From UBA4615 sp046046245 (GTDB taxonomy: Bacteria > Pseudomonadota > Gammaproteobacteria > Burkholderiales > Burkholderiaceae_E), in assembly GCA_046046245.1 (NCBI GenBank), contig JBJOKE010000059.1:62001-126000 (forward strand): DNA of 64,000 nt, written 5' to 3'. A program made the position numbers and the translations under genes. The number at the start of each line of letters is the position of its first letter. Position 1 is the first letter of the stretch. Shown piece after piece: positions 24,731 to 33,414 of the stretch. The notes under the pieces were generated by a model that was not told the origin of the DNA, made no database searches, and worked only from the letters and a program-made list of their open reading frames with translations.

Positions 24731-25585
24731 GTGCCGCGCCGCCTGCCCGTCACCGCCTATCCGCTGTGGCTCGCCTCGCCGCTGGCGGTGGCGATGCTGC
24801 TGTTCTTCGTCGCGCCGCTCGGCGTGCTCGGGGTGGTGAGCTTCTACGGCGACGCGGCCATGACCCGGTGGGGGTCGATGGTCAACTGGGCGAAGATGTT
24901 CGACGGCTTCGGGCTGGGGGTGCTGGCCGACACGCTGCGGCTGGGCGTGGAGGTCACCGCGCTCAGCCTGGTGCTGGGCTACGCGCTCGCCTGGACCTTC
25001 GTCCGGATGCCGCCGCGGCTGCAGCCGCTGGTCATCTTCGTGGTGATGCTGCCGCTGCTGACCAGCGTCGTGGTGCGCACCTTCGCGTGGATCGTGATCC
25101 TGGGCCGGCAGGGCATCGTCAACACCCTGCTCGCCGACCTCGGCTGGATCCAGACGCCGCTGAAGCTGCTCTACACCCGCACCGGGCTGGTGGTGGCGCT
25201 CGCCAACGTGCAGCTGCCGCTGATGGTGCTGCCGCTGATCAACGCGCTGCAGAAGGTCGACCCGAACCTCGCCGATGCGTCGGCCTCGCTCGGCGCGAGC
25301 GAGTGGCGGACCTTCCGGAAGGTGACGCTGCCGCTGTCGCTGCCGGGCATCGTCGCCGGCTGCCTGCTGACCTTCGCCGCGGCGATCACCGCGTTCATCT
25401 CGCAGTCGCTGATCGGCGGCGGCCAGATGCTGTTCATGCCGATGTACCTGTACCAGCAGGCCTCGGCGCTGTCGAACTACCCGTTCGCGGCGGCGATCTC
25501 GCTCACCTTCCTGGCGACCGTGATCGTCTGCGTGAGCGCGTTCAACCTGCTCGGACGGCTGTCGCGCGGCTACGCGACGCAGTGA
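24731..25585 (+). CDS. ABC transporter permease (PotB-like)
   Basis: A 284-residue inner-membrane permease with about six hydrophobic segments, the first at residues 12–38. The EAA-type coupling loop is seen as ADASASLGASEWRTFRKVTLPLSLPG, which docks on the ATPase. The GTG start at 24731, 9 bp after the binding-protein gene, is the only start that retains the first membrane segment. It forms a heterodimeric channel with the next permease. Confidence 0.92.
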   Translation: MPRRLPVTAYPLWLASPLAVAMLLFFVAPLGVLGVVSFYGDAAMTRWGSMVNWAKMFDGFGLGVLADTLRLGVEVTALSLVLGYALAWTFVRMPPRLQPLVIFVVMLPLLTSVVVRTFAWIVILGRQGIVNTLLADLGWIQTPLKLLYTRTGLVVALANVQLPLMVLPLINALQKVDPNLADASASLGASEWRTFRKVTLPLSLPGIVAGCLLTFAAAITAFISQSLIGGGQMLFMPMYLYQQASALSNYPFAAAISLTFLATVIVCVSAFNLLGRLSRGYATQ

Positions 25586-25603
25586 CCGCGAAGGACTCCG
25601 CCC

Positions 25604-26416
25604 ATGTCCCGCCGCACGAGCCCGTCCACGCTGCTGTTCCGAGGCACCATGGGGCTGCTCGCCCTGCTGACCCTGGTGCTGCTGATCGCGCCGACCCTGG
25701 TCGTCGTGATCGTGTCGTTCACCGACGGCTATTCGCTGAAGTTCCCGCCGCCGGCCTACTCCGCGCGCTGGTACGGCGAGCTGTGGGAGGCGTTCCAGCT
25801 GCACTTCGCCGCGTGGAACAGCGTGAAGGTGGCGCTGCTGACCACGCTGCTGTCGGTGGTGCTCGGCGTGGCCGCCTCGCTCGCGATCGCGCGCTCGCCC
25901 ACGCGGACCGCACGCGTGCTGGATTCGCTCTTCCTGTCGCCGCTGGTGCTTCCGGCGCTCGCGTTCGGCTTCGCGGCGCTGATGGCCTTCAGCCTCGCCG
26001 GCCTGTCGGTGTCGACCACCACGCTGGTGATCGGCCACACCGCGGTCTGCGTGCCCTACGTGATCCGCACCACCACCGCGGCGCTCGCGCAGCTCGATGC
26101 GTCCCTGCTCGAGAGCTCGGCGAGCCTGGGTGCGTCGCGCTGGTATTCGTTCCGGCGGATCACGCTGCCGCTGATCCGGCCCGGCGTGCTCGCCGGCGCG
26201 TTCCTGGCGTTCATGTCCTCGTTCGACAACGTGCCGGTGTCGCTGTTCCTGCGCGACGCGCGGACCGACATGCTGCCGATCCGGATGTGGCAGGACCTCG
26301 AGGGCAAGCTCGACGTGACGATCGCGGCGATGTCGGGCGTGATCATCGTGCTCACCCTCGTGCTGATGATCGTGATGGAGCGGGTGGCGGGGCTGTCGCG
26401 GCGGATGCGCGGCTGA
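25604..26416 (+). CDS. ABC transporter permease (PotC-like)
   Basis: A 270-residue inner-membrane permease with about six hydrophobic segments and the EAA loop ESSASLGASRWYSFRRITLPLIRPG. The ATG at 25604 has AAGGA upstream and follows the first permease by 18 bp. The segment FMSSFDNVPVSLFLRDARTDMLPIRMW is typical of PotC-type partners. It completes the importer of this operon. Confidence 0.92.
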   Translation: MSRRTSPSTLLFRGTMGLLALLTLVLLIAPTLVVVIVSFTDGYSLKFPPPAYSARWYGELWEAFQLHFAAWNSVKVALLTTLLSVVLGVAASLAIARSPTRTARVLDSLFLSPLVLPALAFGFAALMAFSLAGLSVSTTTLVIGHTAVCVPYVIRTTTAALAQLDASLLESSASLGASRWYSFRRITLPLIRPGVLAGAFLAFMSSFDNVPVSLFLRDARTDMLPIRMWQDLEGKLDVTIAAMSGVIIVLTLVLMIVMERVAGLSRRMRG

Positions 26417-26456
26417 TGGTCCGACGCGACGCCGCGGGCCCCTCGCGCGCGCCGGC

Positions 26457-27707
26457 GTGAGGTCGGGCCGCGCGCCATCGGACCGGCAGGCAGCCCGCGA
26501 CGCGAGCCTGCCGGTCTCGATGTGGCTGGGCGGCGTGCTCGTCGGCGCGTCGCTGGCGCTGGTGGGCGTGGCCGCGCTCGCGCCGCGGATCCTCGAGTCG
26601 CTCGCGCTGCCGCCGACCGCGATCGGCCTGTTCTCGTCGGTGGTCTGGGGCGCGGCGATCGTCGCGTCGTCGGTCGGCGGGCCGCTGGTCGCACGCTGGG
26701 GCGCCTGGGAAGTGTCGCGCGCCTGTCCGCTGCTGTGTGCGGCCGGCGTGCTCGCGGTGGCGGCCGGCGAGCCGATGCTGTTCTGGCTGGGCGCGGTGCT
26801 GATCGGCCTGGGCCAGGGGATCGAGACGCCGCCGTCCTCGCAGCTGCTCGGCCACCATGTGGCGCCCGATCGCCGGCCGCTGTGGTTCTCGCTGAAGCAG
26901 TCGGGGGTGCAGGTGGGTGCGGTGCTCGCGTCGATAGGGCTGCCGGCGATCACGCTCGCGTTCGGCTGGCGGGCCGCGCTGCTCGTCGTGGTGGTGGCGC
27001 TCGTCGCGCTCGCCGCCTCGCTCGGGCGACCGGCCCGGCGCTACCCGGCGCCCGCGCCGCCGCGCGGCGCCGGCGCCGGCTCCGGCTCCGGCCTGCGGAT
27101 GCTGGTCGACTGGTGGCGGCCGCTGCGGCGCCAGCCGGGGCTGATGCGGCTGTCGCTCGCCGCCGCCGCATTCGGCGCGACACAGGTCTGCCTGAACAGC
27201 TTCGTCGTGACCTGGGCCGTGCGCGAGCGCGGGCTCGACCTCGCCGGCGCCGGCCTGCTCGCCGCGACCGCGCAGGGCGCGGGCCTGCTCGCGCGGCCGC
27301 TGTGGGGCTGGGTCGCCGCGCGCGCGGGCGACGCGCGGACGGTGCTGCGCGGCCTCGGGCTCACGATGGCCGCCTGCGGGCTGCTGCTCGGGCTCTTCGG
27401 CACGAGCTGGCCGATGGCGCCGCTCGCGCTGCTCGCGGCCTGCTACGGGCTCAGCGCGAGCGGCTGGAACGGCGTGTTCCTGGCGGAGGTGGCGACGCGT
27501 TCCGTGCCCGACGAGATCGCCTCGACCTCGGCCGCGGCGATGGTGCCGCTGTTCATGGGCCTGGTGCTCGGGCCGCTGGCCTTCGCGGCCGCGGGCGGCG
27601 TGGCCGGGCTGTCGGCGGGCTTCGTCGCGATGGCGGCGGTGTCGCTGGCGGGGGTGCTGCTGCTGCCGTCGGCGGACACGCTCGAGGCGGCCTCGCGCCG
27701 CGCCTGA
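26457..27707 (+). CDS. MFS transporter
   Basis: A 416-residue major facilitator with about twelve hydrophobic segments and a central cytoplasmic loop near 190–215. The motif near residues 60–90 (SSVVWGAAIVASSVGGPLVARWGAW) resembles MFS motif A with changes. The GTG at 26457 lacks a clear ribosome binding site; ATG 26520 at the first membrane segment is an alternative. It lies 40 bp after the ABC operon, so it may be co-transcribed and could export or import the same class of compound. Confidence 0.85.
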   Translation: MRSGRAPSDRQAARDASLPVSMWLGGVLVGASLALVGVAALAPRILESLALPPTAIGLFSSVVWGAAIVASSVGGPLVARWGAWEVSRACPLLCAAGVLAVAAGEPMLFWLGAVLIGLGQGIETPPSSQLLGHHVAPDRRPLWFSLKQSGVQVGAVLASIGLPAITLAFGWRAALLVVVVALVALAASLGRPARRYPAPAPPRGAGAGSGSGLRMLVDWWRPLRRQPGLMRLSLAAAAFGATQVCLNSFVVTWAVRERGLDLAGAGLLAATAQGAGLLARPLWGWVAARAGDARTVLRGLGLTMAACGLLLGLFGTSWPMAPLALLAACYGLSASGWNGVFLAEVATRSVPDEIASTSAAAMVPLFMGLVLGPLAFAAAGGVAGLSAGFVAMAAVSLAGVLLLPSADTLEAASRRA

Positions 27708-27736
27708 CCGAGGTCGTGCGGCCCGACGCGCGGCGC

Positions 27737-27765
27737 TTGCCGCTGCCTCGCGCGCGGCGTAGAGT
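27737..27765 (+). promoter_or_regulatory. sigma-70-type promoter upstream of a structured RNA segment
   Basis: TTGCCG (27737–27742) and TAGAGT (27760–27765) are separated by 17 bp, a good match to sigma-70 boxes in GC-rich betaproteobacteria. Transcription would begin near 27772. The nearest downstream ORF is over 400 bp away, which makes this promoter notable. Confidence 0.5.
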
Positions 27766-27771
27766 GAATTC

Positions 27772-27921
27772 GTCCCCCGGAACCTCGGGGCAACGCGGAG
27801 AGGACCGTAGCGCAGTTCCCTGTCTACAGTTGGCTTTCTCGCTGCCCGCCTCGGCGGGTCTGACTCGCAGCCCGCGAGTCATGGAAGGGCCGGCCTCGTG
27901 TCGGCCCTTCCGCATTCCGGG
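27772..27921 (+). ncRNA. candidate structured small RNA or long leader
   Basis: Downstream of the promoter lie four hairpins: CCCCG/CGGGG (27775–27790), CCCGC/GCGGG (27844–27857), TGACTCGC/GCGAGTCA (27860–27880) and a perfect 10-bp GGAAGGGCCG/CGGCCCTTCC (27882–27910). In addition CCCCGGAA at 27775–27782 can pair with TTCCGGGG at 27914–27921, closing the whole segment and excluding the first hairpin. Two mutually exclusive folds plus a promoter suggest an sRNA gene or a switching leader. No known RNA family was recognised by eye. The rest of the 486-bp intergenic region (to 28193) shows only a second promoter. Confidence 0.4.
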
Positions 27922-28106
27922 GCCTCGACAGGCGCCTCGGCGCACGTGCCGGCCGACGTCGGTCGATCACACGGCATGCCCTCCTGCCTCGGATCCGCGT
28001 ACCGCGGCCCGCCTCGGGTTCCTCCGAGCCGGGCCACGTCCTGCGCGACCCGTGCCGGTTATGCGCCGCCGCGCTCCACGGGTCGAGCCGCGCCAGACCC
28101 GCCGAC

Positions 28107-28134
28107 TTGCACGGGCAAGCATCCATCGTCTAAC
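28107..28134 (+). promoter_or_regulatory. putative promoter of the peptide-type ABC operon
   Basis: TTGCAC (28107–28112) and TCTAAC (28129–28134) are spaced by 16 bp about 60 bp before the binding-protein start. The −35 box is part of a small dyad, TTGC-ACGG-GCAA. Confidence 0.4.
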
Positions 28135-28193
28135 GTCGCGCTTTCCGGCACCGCGCGTGCCGACTCACAACAGCTCTAGAGGAGCCTCCCGCC

Positions 28194-29786
28194 GTGTCAT
28201 TGACCACGCTCTTCAAGCGCGGTGTCCTGGCTGTCGCCGCCACCGCCGCGATCGCCGCGGCCGCGCCGGCGCACGCCCAGAACAACGTCCTGCGCGTCGT
28301 GCCGCACTCGAACCTCGCGGTGCTCGATCCGATCTGGACCACCGCGTACATGAGCCGCAACCACGGCTACATGATCTACGACACGCTGTTCGGCACGGAC
28401 GACAAGGGGCAGATCAAGCCCCAGATGGTCGACACGTATTCGATCAGCCCCGACAACCGCCTCTACACGTTCAAGCTGCGCAAGGGCCTGCAGTTCCACG
28501 ACGGCGCGCCCGTCACCGGCGAAGACGTGATCGCGTCGCTGCAGCGCTGGGGCAAGCGCGACGCGATGGGCTCGGCGCTGATGCAGTTCGTCTCGCGGAT
28601 GGACTCGCCCGCGCCCGACACCTTCCGGATCTTCCTCGGCGAGGCCTGCGGCTTCGTGCTCGAGGCGCTCGGCAAGCCGGGCTCGTCGGTGCCCTTCATC
28701 ATGCCCAAGCGCGTGGCGGAGACCGACCCGTTCAAGCAGATCGAGGAGTACATCGGCTCGGGCCCGTACGTGTTCAAGCGCGACGAGTTCAAGCCCGGCG
28801 ACAAGGCCGTCTACCTGAAGTTCGACAAGTACGTGCCGCGCAGCGAGCCGCCGTCGGGCACCACCGGCGGCAAGCGCGTCTACGTCGACCGCGTCGAGTG
28901 GAACCTCGCGCTGCGCGACGGCCAGGCGCAGGTCGCCGCGCTCCAGAAGGGCGAGGTCGACATCATCGAGCAGCTCGGCTTCGACTTCGTCGAGACGGTG
29001 AAGAAGGACCCGAACCTGCAGCTGCCGACGATCGCCAACATCGGCCTGCAGTACATGGCGCGCTTCAACCACCTGCACAAGCCCTTCGACAACCCGAAGA
29101 TCCGGCAGGCGGCGATCGCGGCCTTCTCGCAGGAGCCGTTCCTGCGGGCCCAGGTCGGCGTGAAGGAGCTCTACAAGCCCTGCTACTCGATGTTCTTCTG
29201 CAATACGCCCTATGGCGTGACCAACGGCAGCGAGCTGCAGAGCAAGGGGGGCATGCGCCGTGCGCAGGAGCTGCTCAAGGAGTCGGGCTACGACGGCACG
29301 CCGATCGTGATCCTGAAGCCGACCGACCTCGCGTCGATCCAGAAGCTGCCCGACGTCGCGGCCCAGCTGCTGCGCCAGGCCGGCTTCAAGGTCGACCTGC
29401 AGGCGATGGACTGGCAGACCCTGGTCGGCCGGCGTGCGAAGAAGGACGCGCCGGACAAGGGCGGCTGGCACATGTTCCTGACCGCCTGGACCGCGCACGA
29501 CATCTGGAGCCCGATCTCGAACCCGACGATGGACACGCGCGGCGAGAAGTCGGTCTGGTTCGGCTGGGCGACCGACGACAAGCTGCCGCAGCTGCGCGAC
29601 CAGTTCATGCGCGCCACCGACGAGGGCGAGAAGAAGAAGCTCGCCTCGGCGATCCACGCGCGCGCCTACGAGATCGGCACGCACGCGCCGCTCGGCGAGT
29701 TCGACGCGCCTCAGGCGGCGCGCAAGAACATCAGCGGCTTCTTCGTCCACAACGGCAACATCTACTGGAACCTGAAGAAGAACTGA
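28194..29786 (+). CDS. peptide-type ABC transporter substrate-binding protein (SBP family 5)
   Basis: A 530-residue periplasmic binding protein of the DppA/OppA family. The signal peptide runs to AHAQ (about residue 29). Family landmarks are TFKLRKGLQFHDGAPVTGEDVIASLQRW, YIGSGPYVFKRDEFKPG and DNPKIRQAAIAAFSQEPF. The GTG start at 28194 follows AGAGGAG. Ligands of the family include di- and oligopeptides, nickel, opines and glutathione; which applies is not visible. It leads the operon and is separated from the permeases by a strong stem-loop, which usually keeps binding-protein levels higher. Confidence 0.92.
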   Translation: MSLTTLFKRGVLAVAATAAIAAAAPAHAQNNVLRVVPHSNLAVLDPIWTTAYMSRNHGYMIYDTLFGTDDKGQIKPQMVDTYSISPDNRLYTFKLRKGLQFHDGAPVTGEDVIASLQRWGKRDAMGSALMQFVSRMDSPAPDTFRIFLGEACGFVLEALGKPGSSVPFIMPKRVAETDPFKQIEEYIGSGPYVFKRDEFKPGDKAVYLKFDKYVPRSEPPSGTTGGKRVYVDRVEWNLALRDGQAQVAALQKGEVDIIEQLGFDFVETVKKDPNLQLPTIANIGLQYMARFNHLHKPFDNPKIRQAAIAAFSQEPFLRAQVGVKELYKPCYSMFFCNTPYGVTNGSELQSKGGMRRAQELLKESGYDGTPIVILKPTDLASIQKLPDVAAQLLRQAGFKVDLQAMDWQTLVGRRAKKDAPDKGGWHMFLTAWTAHDIWSPISNPTMDTRGEKSVWFGWATDDKLPQLRDQFMRATDEGEKKKLASAIHARAYEIGTHAPLGEFDAPQAARKNISGFFVHNGNIYWNLKKN

Positions 29787-29807
29787 CCCCCCGGGGGTGA
29801 CCCCGCG

Positions 29808-29834
29808 CGCGGGGCCGGCTCGTCCGGCCCCGCG
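29808..29834 (+). terminator. intercistronic stem-loop between binding-protein and permease genes
   Basis: An 11-bp perfect stem (CGCGGGGCCGG with its complement) and loop CTCGT is followed by TCGTTT. Placed 21 bp after the binding-protein stop and 17 bp before the permease ATG, it probably acts as a partial terminator or 3'-end stabiliser giving more binding protein than permease. Confidence 0.6.
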
Positions 29835-29851
29835 TCGTTTCCGGAGTTTCG

Positions 29852-30793
29852 ATGCTCGCGTTCCTAGGCCGTCGCCTGCTCTCGACGATCCCCGTCCTGC
29901 TGATCGTCTCGGTGCTGGTGTTCCTGCTGCTGCGGCTCACGCCCGGAGACCCGGCGCAGCTGCTCGCCGGCGACCAGGCCACCGCCGAGCAGGTCGCGCA
30001 GATCCGGACCAATCTCGGGCTCGACCGCTCGATCCCCGAGCAGTACCTGGTCTGGCTGGGCCACCTGTTCCAGGGCGACCTCGGCCAGTCGTTCTACTAC
30101 AAGACCGACGTCGTCTCGCTGATCGGCCAGCGGCTCGAGCCGACGCTGTCGCTCGCGCTGATCACCATCGTGGTCGCGGTGCTGGTGTCGGTGCCGCTGG
30201 GCGTGCTCGCGGCGTGGCGGCACGGCGGCTGGTTCGACCGCACGCTGATGGGCTTCTCGGTGCTCGGCTTCTCGGTGCCGGTCTTCGTGCTCGCCTACCT
30301 GCTGATCTGGACGCTGTCGATGAAGCTCGGGCTGCTGCCGGTGCAGGGCTACCAGCGGCTGTCGGGCGGCCTCGGCGCCTGGCTCTACCAGCTGATCCTG
30401 CCGGCGATCACGCTGTCGGTGATCTACATCGCGCTGATCGCGCGGGTCACGCGCGCCTCGGTGCTCGAGACGCTCGGCGAGGACTACATCCGCACCGCGC
30501 GCGCCAAGGGCCTGCCCGAGTCGAAGGTGCTGCTGCGACACGCGCTCGCCAACGCGGCGGTGCCCATCGTCACCGTGATCGGCATCGGCATCGCGCTGCT
30601 GATCGGCGGCGTGGTGGTCACCGAGTCGGTCTACGCGATCCCCGGGCTCGGTCGGCTGACCGTCGACGCGGTGCTCGCGCGCGACTTCCCGACGATCCAG
30701 GGCGTGATCCTCTTCTTCTCCTTCATCTACGTGCTGGTCAACCTGCTGGTCGACCTGACCTACGTGTTCTTCGACCCGCGGATCCGGTACTGA
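29852..30793 (+). CDS. peptide-type ABC transporter permease (DppB-like)
   Basis: A 313-residue inner-membrane permease. The N-terminus MLAFLGRRLLSTIPVLLIVSVLVFLLLRLTPGDPA is the family hallmark, and the coupling loop EDYIRTARAKGLPESKVLLRHALANA is canonical. It pairs with the following permease, 4 bp downstream. Confidence 0.94.
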   Translation: MLAFLGRRLLSTIPVLLIVSVLVFLLLRLTPGDPAQLLAGDQATAEQVAQIRTNLGLDRSIPEQYLVWLGHLFQGDLGQSFYYKTDVVSLIGQRLEPTLSLALITIVVAVLVSVPLGVLAAWRHGGWFDRTLMGFSVLGFSVPVFVLAYLLIWTLSMKLGLLPVQGYQRLSGGLGAWLYQLILPAITLSVIYIALIARVTRASVLETLGEDYIRTARAKGLPESKVLLRHALANAAVPIVTVIGIGIALLIGGVVVTESVYAIPGLGRLTVDAVLARDFPTIQGVILFFSFIYVLVNLLVDLTYVFFDPRIRY

Positions 30794-30797
30794 GGCC

Positions 30798-31739
30798 ATG
30801 TCGACCCCCCTGTCCCCCGACGACGCGTCGTCCCTGTCGGTCGAGAGCGCGACCGTCGTCGCGCGGCCGTCCACCTGGCAGCGCGTGCTGCGCAACGGCT
30901 CGGTGCGGATCGGCGGCACCGTGCTCGCGCTGCTGGTGGTCGTGGCGCTCGCCGCGCCCTGGCTCGGCACCGTCGACCCATCGCTGTTCGACCCGGTGAG
31001 CCGCGACCTGCTGCCCGGCGGCAAGGGCGAGATCACCGACCTCGACGGCAACTCGTTCGAGCACCAGTTCCTGTTCGGCTCCGACAGCTTCGGCCGCGAC
31101 ATCTACAGCCGCGTGATCTACGGCACCCGCGTGTCGCTGGTGGTGGGCATCGCGACCGCGATCTTCTCGGTCGCCTTCGGCGTGCTGTTCGGCCTGCTCG
31201 CCGGCTACCTGCGCTGGCTCGACGGCCCGATGATGCGGGTGATGGACGGGATCATGTCGATCCCCGCGATCCTGATCGCGATCGCGCTGGTGGCGCTCTG
31301 GCGCGGCAGCCTGCTCACCGTGGTGATCGCGATCGCGATCCCGGAGATCCCTCGGGTCACGCGGCTGGTACGGTCGCTGGTGCTCACCGTCCGCGAGGAA
31401 CCCTACGTCGAGGCCGCGGTCTCGCTCGGCACGCCCACCTGGAAGATCATGCTGCGGCACATCCTGCCGAACACCGTGGCGCCGCTGATCGTGCAGGGCA
31501 CCTTCATCGCGGCCTCGGGCATCCTGGTCGAGGCGATCCTCTCGTTCCTCGGGGTGGGCCTGCCGCCCGACATCCCCACCTGGGGCAACGTGATGGCCGA
31601 GGGACGCGCGCAGTTCGGCGAGTTCCCGCACAACATCCTGTTCCCCGGCGTGTTCCTCGCCGTGACCGTGCTGGCGATCAACATCCTCGGCGACGGGCTG
31701 CGCGACACGCTGGATCCGAAGATGGCGAGGCGGACCTGA
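30798..31739 (+). CDS. peptide-type ABC transporter permease (DppC-like)
   Basis: A 313-residue inner-membrane permease with a first hydrophobic segment near residues 38–55, an extracellular segment containing HQFLFGSDSFGRDIYSRVIYG and the coupling loop EPYVEAAVSLGTPTWKIMLRHILPN, all typical of DppC. The stop overlaps the ATPase start by one base (TGATG), indicating coupled translation. Confidence 0.94.
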   Translation: MSTPLSPDDASSLSVESATVVARPSTWQRVLRNGSVRIGGTVLALLVVVALAAPWLGTVDPSLFDPVSRDLLPGGKGEITDLDGNSFEHQFLFGSDSFGRDIYSRVIYGTRVSLVVGIATAIFSVAFGVLFGLLAGYLRWLDGPMMRVMDGIMSIPAILIAIALVALWRGSLLTVVIAIAIPEIPRVTRLVRSLVLTVREEPYVEAAVSLGTPTWKIMLRHILPNTVAPLIVQGTFIAASGILVEAILSFLGVGLPPDIPTWGNVMAEGRAQFGEFPHNILFPGVFLAVTVLAINILGDGLRDTLDPKMARRT

Positions 31740-33409
31740 TGGCCGACGCGACGACCGCATCGAAGTCCGGCATGAAGGCCGGCGAGGGCGACGGCCCGAT
31801 CCTCGAGATCCGCGACCTCACCGTGGGCCTGCCCGGCGGCGCGGACCGCAAGGCCGCGGTGCGCAACGTGAGCATCACCGTCGGCCGCGGCGAGGTGGTC
31901 TGCCTGGTCGGCGAGTCCGGCTCGGGCAAGTCGGTGATCGCGCAGGCGGTGATGGGGCTGCTGCCGAAGCAGCTGCCGGTGCTGTCGGGCTCGATCCTGC
32001 TGCAGGGCGAGGACGTGACCAAGGCGAGCCCGCAGCGGCTGCGCGAACTGCGCTGCGTGCGGATGTCGATGATCTTCCAGGAGCCGATGACCGCGCTGAA
32101 CCCGGTCATGACCTGCGGCGACCAGATCGACGAGGTGCTGCGCGAACACACGACGCTGTCGGCGGCGGAGCGGCGCGCGAAGGTGCTCGACGTCGTCAGG
32201 GAGGTGCTGCTGCCGGATCCGGAGCGGATCGTGGCCAGCTATCCGCACCAGCTCTCGGGCGGCCAGCGGCAGCGGATCGTGATCGCGATCGCGCTGGTGC
32301 TCGACCCGGTGCTGCTGATCGCCGACGAGCCCACCACCGCGCTCGACGTGACCACGCAGGCGCAGATCCTGAAGCTGGTGCTGGACCTGCAGCGCCGGCA
32401 CGGCACGGGCGTGCTCTTCATCACCCACGACTTCGGCGTGGTGGCCGAGGTGGCGCACCGCGTGGCGGTGCTGCGGCTGGGCGACATGGTCGAGGTGGGC
32501 CCGAAGGAGCAGGTGCTGCGCCGGCCGACGCACGACTACACGAAGATGCTGATGGCCTCGGTGCCGACGCTTCACGTGCCCGACCGCGTGCTCGACGACG
32601 CGGCGCCGGTGGTGCTGAAGGTGCAGGGCCTGTCGAAGACCTACGACACCAAGTCGTGGTTCGGCAAGCGGCGCACGGTGCACGCGGCGAAGGACGTGTC
32701 GTTCGAGATCCGGCGCGGCCGGACCCTGGGCATCGTCGGCGAGTCGGGCTCGGGCAAGTCGACGGTGGCGCGCTGCGTGGTGCGGCTGATCGACCCGACC
32801 GGCGGGCAGGTGCTGCTGTCGGGCACCGACATCGCGAGCACGCCGCACGGCGCGCTGCGGGCGCTGCGCGACAAGGTGCAGATCGTCTTCCAGGACCCGT
32901 ACCGGTCGCTGAACCCGCGGCGCACGATCGCCGACGCGATGATCGAGGGGCCGATGAACTACGGCGTCTCGCGCACCGACGCGATGGCGCGGGCCCGCTC
33001 GCTGCTCGATCTCGTGCGGATGGATCCGTCCGCGCTCGACCGCTATCCGCACCAGTTCTCGGGCGGCCAGCGCCAGCGGATCTGCATCGCGCGCGCGCTC
33101 GCGATGGAGCCGCAGCTGCTGATCGCCGACGAGGCGGTCTCCGCGCTCGACGTGTCGGTGCAGGCGCAGGTGCTGCGGCTGCTGGCGGACATCCGGGAGC
33201 GGCTGAACCTCGCGATGCTGTTCATCACGCACGACCTGCGGGTGGCGGCGCAGGTGTGCGACGACGTCGTGGTGATGTCGCAGGGCGAGGTCGTCGAGTA
33301 CGGGGCGGCGCGGCAGGTGTTCTCGGCGCCGAGCCATGCGTACACGAAGGCGCTGTTCGAGGCGGCGCCGGGCAAGGGCTTCGAGTTCGGGGAGCAGGCG
33401 GCGGCCTGA
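31739..33409 (+). CDS. fused double ATP-binding subunit of the peptide-type ABC transporter (DppD–DppF fusion)
   Basis: A 556-residue protein with two full ABC ATPase domains. Domain 1 has Walker A GESGSGKS (near 59), signature LSGGQRQR (near 172) and LIADEPTTALD; domain 2 has GESGSGKST (near 334), FSGGQRQR (near 440) and LIADEAVSALD. The fusion replaces the two separate subunits DppD and DppF. In domain 2 the Walker B glutamate is kept (DEA). It powers the importer encoded upstream. Confidence 0.94.
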   Translation: MADATTASKSGMKAGEGDGPILEIRDLTVGLPGGADRKAAVRNVSITVGRGEVVCLVGESGSGKSVIAQAVMGLLPKQLPVLSGSILLQGEDVTKASPQRLRELRCVRMSMIFQEPMTALNPVMTCGDQIDEVLREHTTLSAAERRAKVLDVVREVLLPDPERIVASYPHQLSGGQRQRIVIAIALVLDPVLLIADEPTTALDVTTQAQILKLVLDLQRRHGTGVLFITHDFGVVAEVAHRVAVLRLGDMVEVGPKEQVLRRPTHDYTKMLMASVPTLHVPDRVLDDAAPVVLKVQGLSKTYDTKSWFGKRRTVHAAKDVSFEIRRGRTLGIVGESGSGKSTVARCVVRLIDPTGGQVLLSGTDIASTPHGALRALRDKVQIVFQDPYRSLNPRRTIADAMIEGPMNYGVSRTDAMARARSLLDLVRMDPSALDRYPHQFSGGQRQRICIARALAMEPQLLIADEAVSALDVSVQAQVLRLLADIRERLNLAMLFITHDLRVAAQVCDDVVVMSQGEVVEYGAARQVFSAPSHAYTKALFEAAPGKGFEFGEQAAA

Positions 33410-33414
33410 GCGCG

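Noticed and set aside
27861..27910. Simple rho-independent terminator of the MFS gene
   Set aside because: A promoter lies between the MFS stop and the hairpins and no T-run follows, so a separate structured RNA or leader explains the segment better; termination remains possible in addition.
26522..29800. A 1092-residue arginine- and alanine-rich ORF on the plus strand
   Set aside because: It spans two clear genes and an intergenic region in a different frame and has no recognisable motif; a GC-content artefact.
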